From contig CALCNX010000070.1 in assembly GCA_937899715.1 (NCBI GenBank), positions 1 through 64,000 on the forward strand: DNA of 64,000 nt, in the 5' to 3' direction. The notes beneath the pieces are model-generated. The model ran no database searches. It was given only the letters and a program-made list of their open reading frames with translations, and was not told the DNA's origin. Origin of the DNA: an uncultured bacterium. GTDB taxonomy: Bacteria > Bacteroidota > Ignavibacteria > Kapaibacteriales > UBA4661. This document shows, in pieces, positions 58,905-64,000 of this stretch. A program made the position numbers and the translations under genes. The stretch's first letter is position 1. Each line of letters opens with the position of its first letter.

Positions 58905-59846
58905 TGGCTATTTAGGAGATACCATTACGATTATCGGCAAAAACTTTTTGAATGTAGAGTCTGTTGGGATTGATAAATTACCGATAACATCCTATAAGAT
59001 TGTGAGCAGCAATCGGATTGTGGCTATTCTTCCCACAGAAGCAGTTATTACAACTATGGCACAATTGTTTAGGCAAGGCTTCCTCACACTGAATGTAGCA
59101 ACTAAACTTGGTACTGCATCCGCACCAAGCAGTTTCGTCATGGCGCAAGGCATGATTACAGGTAAGATTATGCTTGCTAATGCCCCTTTAGACAGTGCCG
59201 ATCTTTTTTGACTATTCCTTCAAGAAACCTTTCGGGACAAACTGATTTGACAATGCTCAGACAGCAAATTATCTTTAGCAATCCTCGTCAAGGTTGGTAT
59301 ATTTTTGATTCCGATAACTTTCTCCTTCAAGCCTCTCTACTGCAGAACCCGGAAGAGATTATTATTCGTCCGATACGGAGTGGATATGGATTTCGCCCTG
59401 TCGAGCGTATAGTATCAGCACGCGGCGGCAGGCGATTAACCATCGCACAAGATTTTGAAGCCTTTATCACACCTGCCCAACAAATGCCTGAGGTAACATC
59501 CGTCGTGCCCAATTCCGGTCGCTCTTTTAGTGATACATCACAACAGATCGGTACAACAATCACCCTCACGGGCAAAGGATTCTCCGAAGTCCGCAAGGTA
59601 CTCATTGGTGTTCCTTATACATACACGGCGGCTCTCAATCTCATACACCATTTTGTAAGCAGTGTTATCTTCTCTGAAGCAAGTGTAGTTCAGATTGCCA
59701 ATGATTCACAGATGACCATACGACTTCCTCGGCTACAAAGCCAATTAGCCATACGCGGTGGGCAATATGTAAATTGCAGAATACTTATTCTTCGAGACGA
59801 TACTTCTCTGCTCGTCCCACAGCGTATCAGTATCCAGTATAATTAG
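58759..59846 (+). pseudogene. IPT/TIG-domain lipoprotein, tandem copy 3, frameshifted at a T6 tract
   Basis: The third paralogue starts at 58759 (MRSHLLHIFGISAVLTLLLF), lipobox LLFSC, leader RQAQDLDTDRTVVPTNLPEI. The frame stops at TGA 59209-59211 after PLDSADLF; the homologous sequence resumes one frame back as LTIPSRNLSGQTDL and runs to 59846, including the second IPT domain (VTSVVPNSGRSFSDTSQQIG, TLTGKGFSEVRKVLIG). The break is exactly at six Ts (59204-59209); seven Ts would restore one 362-codon gene. So it is a pseudogene, or a phase-variable gene in its off state. A truncated 150-residue lipoprotein with one IPT domain can still be made. Confidence 0.8.
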
Positions 59847-59880
59847 TCCCCCCATTTTTTTCACTTTCATTATCTCTTAT

Positions 59881-62800
59881 ATGCACACTCTACTTTTCGG
59901 TCGGAAACAGCATCATCTGTTGTTTCTTTCGTTTGTTGCGGTCTTCTCTATTCTTTGCTTGAATAGTGCGCTCGTTCCACAGCTTTCGGCGCAGGCTCCT
60001 TCTTTAAGCGAAGTCGGCGGCAACGGGCGCGATTTCCGCTCGCGTCAGTCGGGTAATTGGTCAGACCCCGCCACATGGCAAGTTTTCAGAAGCGGCGTGT
60101 GGATCAATGCAGACGCTGCGGGCGGACTTGTTCCCACTGCAAGCAGCAACGTTTTTATTGAACCACGCCATGTCATCAGCGCCACCCGTGCAAGCATTGG
60201 TGCGGCAACGTTTGACGGCAAAATCGAAAATGCGTTTGTGGAATGTAATAACCTCAACATCTCTACAACATTTGCCACCATCACAACGACATGGGCAGGC
60301 TTCGATATGTCCAGCGCTCGCCCCTATCCCGCACACGAACTGCGCATCTACGGCAAACTTCGTTCCTATATTGGCGATGCTATCAACCGCACCGATATTT
60401 CATTGCCTGTCTTCTTGAATAAATCAAGTGTTATCGGTGCCGGTTCCACACTTGTCTTTCGCGGTGCGAGCCGCATCATCACTCAGCCGCAGCAATGGAG
60501 CACAACCGATGCACCTGTCTATACCGATGCCGCAGCCGCCGGACAAAATGGCTTTTTCACGGCAATATTTGAGTTAGGCGTGATGCCCTCAGGCGATGTT
60601 ACCAATCTGGACGATGACCCGTCAGGTGCTGTGGGTACGATTCAGGGTAATTTTGTGGCTGGGCATATTATCGTGAAGCGAGGGACAGTGCGCGTGGAAG
60701 GTGATTCTTTCCTTGCCAATGAAGGCTACGCAACAAGCGGAACAATTCAAGTGATGAATAATGCGGTCTTGCAACTTGCCTCCCCTACCATTATTGCACG
60801 AACAATCTCTGCGACAAATGTTCCCAGTCCGCCGTTTACCCCTGCTTCGCGTTTGCGCTCATTTGTAGTCGAAGACGGTGGTGCGGTGGAATTTACCAAC
60901 ACCGTCGGTACAATCAACGCTGCCGATGTCCGCTTTAATGGAACGGTCATATACTCTCGCGCAGGAGACCAAACCTTGCTTCAGCGCTCGACACTATTGC
61001 CTTCGGGTGAAAATGGCGACGCAAACGACCCTTCTCGTTTATCCAGTGCTGTGGAGAATTACAGCAGCGTAACCTTGCGCGGAAGCGGCATCAAAATACT
61101 CCCGCCCAATATAACCGTTTCGCGGGTTTTGCTGATGCAAGGCTCGGCAAAAGCCGCAGGGCAGCAAGTACGATTCCTGCGCAGCACAAATGTCCCTGAT
61201 GCAGTTTGGTCTGTCAACGGCGGCAATACCGCTCGCATTGTTAATCTTGGCTTTCGTACTGCCTCACTTTTAGGCGGCATTACGCTTTCGCGCTCTACCA
61301 ATCGTGAGCAAATTGACCTCACACCGCCACAAACACTACTTGTTGATGCGGCAGTGCAAAATGCCTCAAACCTGATTGTTGCGGCACCAAACACTCCCTA
61401 CGACACGCCCATTAACACAAGCGCGACCACAACACTGCAATATGACAGTGAGCAAAGCGATATTATGGACAACATTGAGTTTCCTTCGGGTGTGCAGGGA
61501 CCGCACAATCTCGTTATTAACTGTGCAAGCAATGTTACGCAGGTGATAAAAGCCGATAATATAGTCATTCAGGGACCCGAATACACCACTAGTTTGAATG
61601 GTCATCTTCCCCGTGTTGTCAATGGCGGCGTTGCTGCCAGCGCCTACGCAGACACACGCCCGAACCTGCCCGATATGCAAGTAATGACTGCCGAAGGCTT
61701 GATTCCGGCAGCTTCGGCAAGTGGCGGCTTGCGTCCGCTTGTGCCCATACCATTCGCAACAAGTGATGGTCGTATCCGCCGCTTCGAGGACGGTGGACGC
61801 AGAGGAGATATGAATAATTTCGGCGTTATTGAACTACGGCGCGGCAATCTTAATCTGCGTAATCTTGCCGGTAGCACCCTCACACTCAGCACGACAGCAA
61901 TCATTTCTTCTGATATGAACAAGGCTCGCAATCCGCAAGCAGGCTCAGACAATGCAAGTCAAAAACGCGGTCCGGCAGGGCCCGATAATTTAGCAGGTAC
62001 GCTCGTTGGTGGTTCGCTCGCATCGCTTGTATTTAATGGCGGAACGGCATTGTATCCCGTACAAGACAATTTCAATACGGGGTTCACCGAAATTGGCGCT
62101 CCGATGGGTATTCGCGGCACAACTGGCTACGCGCCATCAACAAACACCGGACGCTTTAATTTTGGACCGGAAGCGGTCTCGACCGTTGATGCCGACGGCA
62201 CGGTACGACGGGCAAATAATTCGTACAATGTGGACTTACCATACATACGCAGTGGCTTAGAACACCTCACGATAATACGCGCCACAAGTAATGTACTGAC
62301 ACTCTTAGGCAATCAAGAAAACACGGGCAATAGCATCACATCGTTCTCACCCGAACAATCGGGACTGCAAGTGTATGGAACCATTGCAACGGCTCGCGGC
62401 AGTATTGATTTGAACGGACGAAATATCGAAATGGGCGGTAACAATTCCTTTCTTGTGGAAGCGTATTCCAAAGTACAGATTACCGAACCCGCAACTGGAC
62501 GCACGCTTGGTACGCTCACCCCGTTTTCTTCTCGCGCAAGCACGGTGCGCAATACAAATTCTGCCAAAGCATATATCGGGCTGACGGCTCCGCGAAATGT
62601 AGTAGCGGCGAATGCTCCGATTGGCATAGATGCTGTAAACGAGGATGTTGGCGGCTTGGGTATGCAGATTTACCAAAATGGCAATCCATTACAACTGCGC
62701 GTCCGTCGCTGGCAAACGAATAAAGACAACACTGTGCAGTTGGGGCAAGGCATACAAGCAGCAAATCGGTATTATGAGATTGAGAAAAGCGGTACACTCG

Positions 62801-63354
62801 TGCAGCAAATCACTAGAGCGGACGCACGATTCCAATATGTTGAAGAAGATTTGAACGGCGCTCCCGAAGATTCATTGCTGCTGCTTCGTTCCGGCACAAT
62901 GAATAGTTCGTGGACGGCTATTCAGAATGCCCGCAGCATTATCCGAAATGATCCAGCTCAGTTTATGAACCAACTTACCGCACTACAAAGCACTTCGACG
63001 CTCAATTTTGATGATGCTACTGCTCGATATTGGGCAATCGGCGCAACGGCACGCACTACATCGGTGCGTTTGCAGGAAGAAATAACGAACGCTGTTTCGC
63101 TTGCATCGTGCTACCCCAATCCCGCACAGGATGTGACACATATTCGCTACGTCGTCCGCGAGGCGGCAGTACCGCTTGAAGTTTCACTCTACGACCTCAT
63201 GGGCAGAAAACTTACAACGCTTCTACAAAGCGTACACAGTGCTGGTGATTATACGCTAGAAGTACGAACAGAGCAGCTTTCTTCTGGTGCGTACATGATA
63301 CGCCTACAAACACCGAGCGCGACTGTACAAGAGTTGCTGCACGTTGTAAAATAA
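59881..63354 (+). CDS. Large T9SS-secreted surface protein with G8-like repeats
   Basis: A 1157-residue protein. Signal peptide: hydrophobic residues about 13-33, cleavage after QLSAQ. Near residue 58 SGNWSDPATWQVFRSGVWIN and SNVFIEPRHVISAT match the start of G8-like beta-helix domains. The central 900 residues are right-handed beta-helix-like (many short strands with N/G/T turns). The last 80 residues form a type IX sorting domain: SCYPNPAQDVTHIRYVVREA, VSLYDLMGRKLTTLLQSVHS, GDYTLEVRTEQLSSGAYMIR, final LLHVVK. It should cross the outer membrane by T9SS and be attached or released. It is 34 nt downstream of the lipoprotein array and probably co-expressed. Confidence 0.88.
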   Translation: MHTLLFGRKQHHLLFLSFVAVFSILCLNSALVPQLSAQAPSLSEVGGNGRDFRSRQSGNWSDPATWQVFRSGVWINADAAGGLVPTASSNVFIEPRHVISATRASIGAATFDGKIENAFVECNNLNISTTFATITTTWAGFDMSSARPYPAHELRIYGKLRSYIGDAINRTDISLPVFLNKSSVIGAGSTLVFRGASRIITQPQQWSTTDAPVYTDAAAAGQNGFFTAIFELGVMPSGDVTNLDDDPSGAVGTIQGNFVAGHIIVKRGTVRVEGDSFLANEGYATSGTIQVMNNAVLQLASPTIIARTISATNVPSPPFTPASRLRSFVVEDGGAVEFTNTVGTINAADVRFNGTVIYSRAGDQTLLQRSTLLPSGENGDANDPSRLSSAVENYSSVTLRGSGIKILPPNITVSRVLLMQGSAKAAGQQVRFLRSTNVPDAVWSVNGGNTARIVNLGFRTASLLGGITLSRSTNREQIDLTPPQTLLVDAAVQNASNLIVAAPNTPYDTPINTSATTTLQYDSEQSDIMDNIEFPSGVQGPHNLVINCASNVTQVIKADNIVIQGPEYTTSLNGHLPRVVNGGVAASAYADTRPNLPDMQVMTAEGLIPAASASGGLRPLVPIPFATSDGRIRRFEDGGRRGDMNNFGVIELRRGNLNLRNLAGSTLTLSTTAIISSDMNKARNPQAGSDNASQKRGPAGPDNLAGTLVGGSLASLVFNGGTALYPVQDNFNTGFTEIGAPMGIRGTTGYAPSTNTGRFNFGPEAVSTVDADGTVRRANNSYNVDLPYIRSGLEHLTIIRATSNVLTLLGNQENTGNSITSFSPEQSGLQVYGTIATARGSIDLNGRNIEMGGNNSFLVEAYSKVQITEPATGRTLGTLTPFSSRASTVRNTNSAKAYIGLTAPRNVVAANAPIGIDAVNEDVGGLGMQIYQNGNPLQLRVRRWQTNKDNTVQLGQGIQAANRYYEIEKSGTLVQQITRADARFQYVEEDLNGAPEDSLLLLRSGTMNSSWTAIQNARSIIRNDPAQFMNQLTALQSTSTLNFDDATARYWAIGATARTTSVRLQEEITNAVSLASCYPNPAQDVTHIRYVVREAAVPLEVSLYDLMGRKLTTLLQSVHSAGDYTLEVRTEQLSSGAYMIRLQTPSATVQELLHVVK

Positions 63355-63374
63355 GACGTGGACGGATAAACGAT

Positions 63375-63413
63375 AAAAAGCCGCCTTGCTTCTTTGAAAC
63401 AAGGCGGCTTTTT
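63375..63413. terminator. Bidirectional terminator between convergent genes
   Basis: AAAAAGCCGCCTTG (63375-63388) pairs with CAAGGCGGCTTTTT (63400-63413) around an 11-nt loop, and the T/A runs on both sides allow termination in both directions. It separates the T9SS cargo gene from msrB, which converge here. Confidence 0.9.
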
Positions 63414-63446
63414 TTTATTGGAATGTCATTAATGCTGAATCAATGC

Positions 63447-63989
63447 TTACTTCTTCTCTACAAATTCCAGTGATGCAGAGTTCATGCAGTACCGCAAGCC
63501 CGTCGGCTTCGGACCGTCCTCAAAGACGTGCCCCAAGTGTGCGTCGCAACGAGCGCAAACCGATTCGGTGCGAATCATACCATAAGAACGGTCAATATTA
63601 TCTTTCACTGCATCCGGCGAAAGTGGCTGCCAAAAGCTGGGCCAGCCTGTACCCGATTCAAATTTTGTATCGGAGCTGAAAAGTTCTAACCCGCAATTCG
63701 AGCATTTGTAGATACCTTTGGCGTGGTTATCCCAGTATTTACCTGTGAAAGCACGCTCTGTACCTTTTTCGCGGGTGACGTGATACTGCTCCGGCGTGAG
63801 TTGCTTGCGCCATTCGGCTTCGGTTTTGACGACTTTTGTCATGGTGCTTGTGCCTTTCTTTTGTTGTTCTTGTGCCTCCGTAGCGCTTCGGGAAGCATCC
63901 TTTTTCTTCTCTTCGGCACTGCTATTGCACGCCAGCAGAACGAGTAGTAATGCGCCACAGAGAGCGAGGTATTTTTGATTTGAACGCAT
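63447..63989 (-). CDS. msrB: Peptide-methionine (R)-S-oxide reductase, lipoprotein form
   Basis: A 180-residue MsrB that repairs the R epimer of methionine sulfoxide in proteins. The N-terminus is a lipoprotein signal (LCGALLLVLLAC, cysteine near 21) followed by a K/E/Q-rich spacer, so it acts in the periplasm or at the envelope. The catalytic domain starts near residue 53 (KTEAEWRKQLTPEQYHVTRE). The zinc-binding pairs are CSNC (near 95) and CARC (near 143), the fold motif GTGWPSFWQP is present, and the catalytic cysteine lies in GLRYCMNSASLEF. All expected residues are present. The start lies 11 nt from the window edge, so its promoter is mostly outside. Confidence 0.95.
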   Translation of the reverse strand: MRSNQKYLALCGALLLVLLACNSSAEEKKKDASRSATEAQEQQKKGTSTMTKVVKTEAEWRKQLTPEQYHVTREKGTERAFTGKYWDNHAKGIYKCSNCGLELFSSDTKFESGTGWPSFWQPLSPDAVKDNIDRSYGMIRTESVCARCDAHLGHVFEDGPKPTGLRYCMNSASLEFVEKK

Positions 63990-64000
63990 AATGAAACAAA

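Noticed and set aside
59200..59212. Programmed ribosomal frameshift at C TTT TTT G in the third lipoprotein
   Set aside because: The codon phase (GAT CTT TTT TGA) does not give a consensus X XXY YYZ heptamer, and the two intact paralogues need no frameshift.

Overview
The window looks like the chromosome of a member of the Bacteroidota / Chlorobiota-Ignavibacteria-Kapaibacteria side of the FCB group. The reasons are a secreted protein ending in a type IX secretion sorting domain and the remains of a second, candidate promoters of the TTG - 20 nt - TAnnTTTG type, 7TM-DISM signalling proteins, a LytS/LytTR pair, a merTP fusion next to a GDCCVxC protein, and IPT/TIG lipoproteins. The species cannot be fixed from this sequence alone. 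Assignments rest on reading the translated sequences and known family motifs; no database search was run.

Positions 1 to about 28,600 are most of a siphovirus-like (HK97-type) prophage whose left end lies outside the window. Reading rightward on the + strand it holds a secreted nuclease and lysis cassette (45-2846), small proteins and a long tail fibre (2843-6595), a ParB-like/DNA methyltransferase fusion (6990-8321), terminase small and large subunits, a portal fused to a MuF-type domain (8311-12367), protease plus scaffold, major capsid, connectors, tail terminator and tube (13616-18527), a tail-assembly chaperone with a probable -1 frameshift product (18610-19268), tape measure and tail tip (19234-27059). 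A more A+T-rich two-gene insert (merTP and a GDCCVxC protein, 12641-13448) sits between portal and protease. At the right end four small minus-strand genes form two modules, each driven by a near-identical 135-bp copy of a promoter / operator / 5'UTR-hairpin element and each split by a GC-rich hairpin terminator. No integrase is visible. The prophage ends beside a tRNA-Arg(ACG) whose 3' end faces it, so that tRNA is the likely attachment site.

Positions 28,634-48,571 are host chromosome: tRNA-Arg, rpsT, a FadL/OmpP1-like outer-membrane protein, a low-complexity lipoprotein, a TolC-type efflux protein, a signalling cluster (TPR histidine kinase, 7TM-DISM histidine kinase, 7TM SpoIIE-type phosphatase, then a LytS-type kinase with a LytTR response regulator), and two MHS-family symporters with an outer-membrane porin-like protein. 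A LytTR-style direct repeat abutting a Bacteroidota-type promoter lies upstream of the next outer-membrane gene (49053).

Positions 49,053-63,989 hold mainly envelope genes: an outer-membrane protein, a T9SS-cargo gene broken by two in-frame stops, an ABC-F ATPase, a truncated PIN toxin with a putative antitoxin, a lipoprotein, an ECF sigma factor with an unusual anti-sigma/outer-membrane-barrel fusion, three tandem IPT/TIG lipoproteins sharing a conserved 84-bp leader (the third frameshifted at a T6 tract), a 1157-residue T9SS cargo protein and a lipoprotein MsrB. The sigma/anti-sigma pair directly precedes the lipoprotein array and could control it; this is inference.
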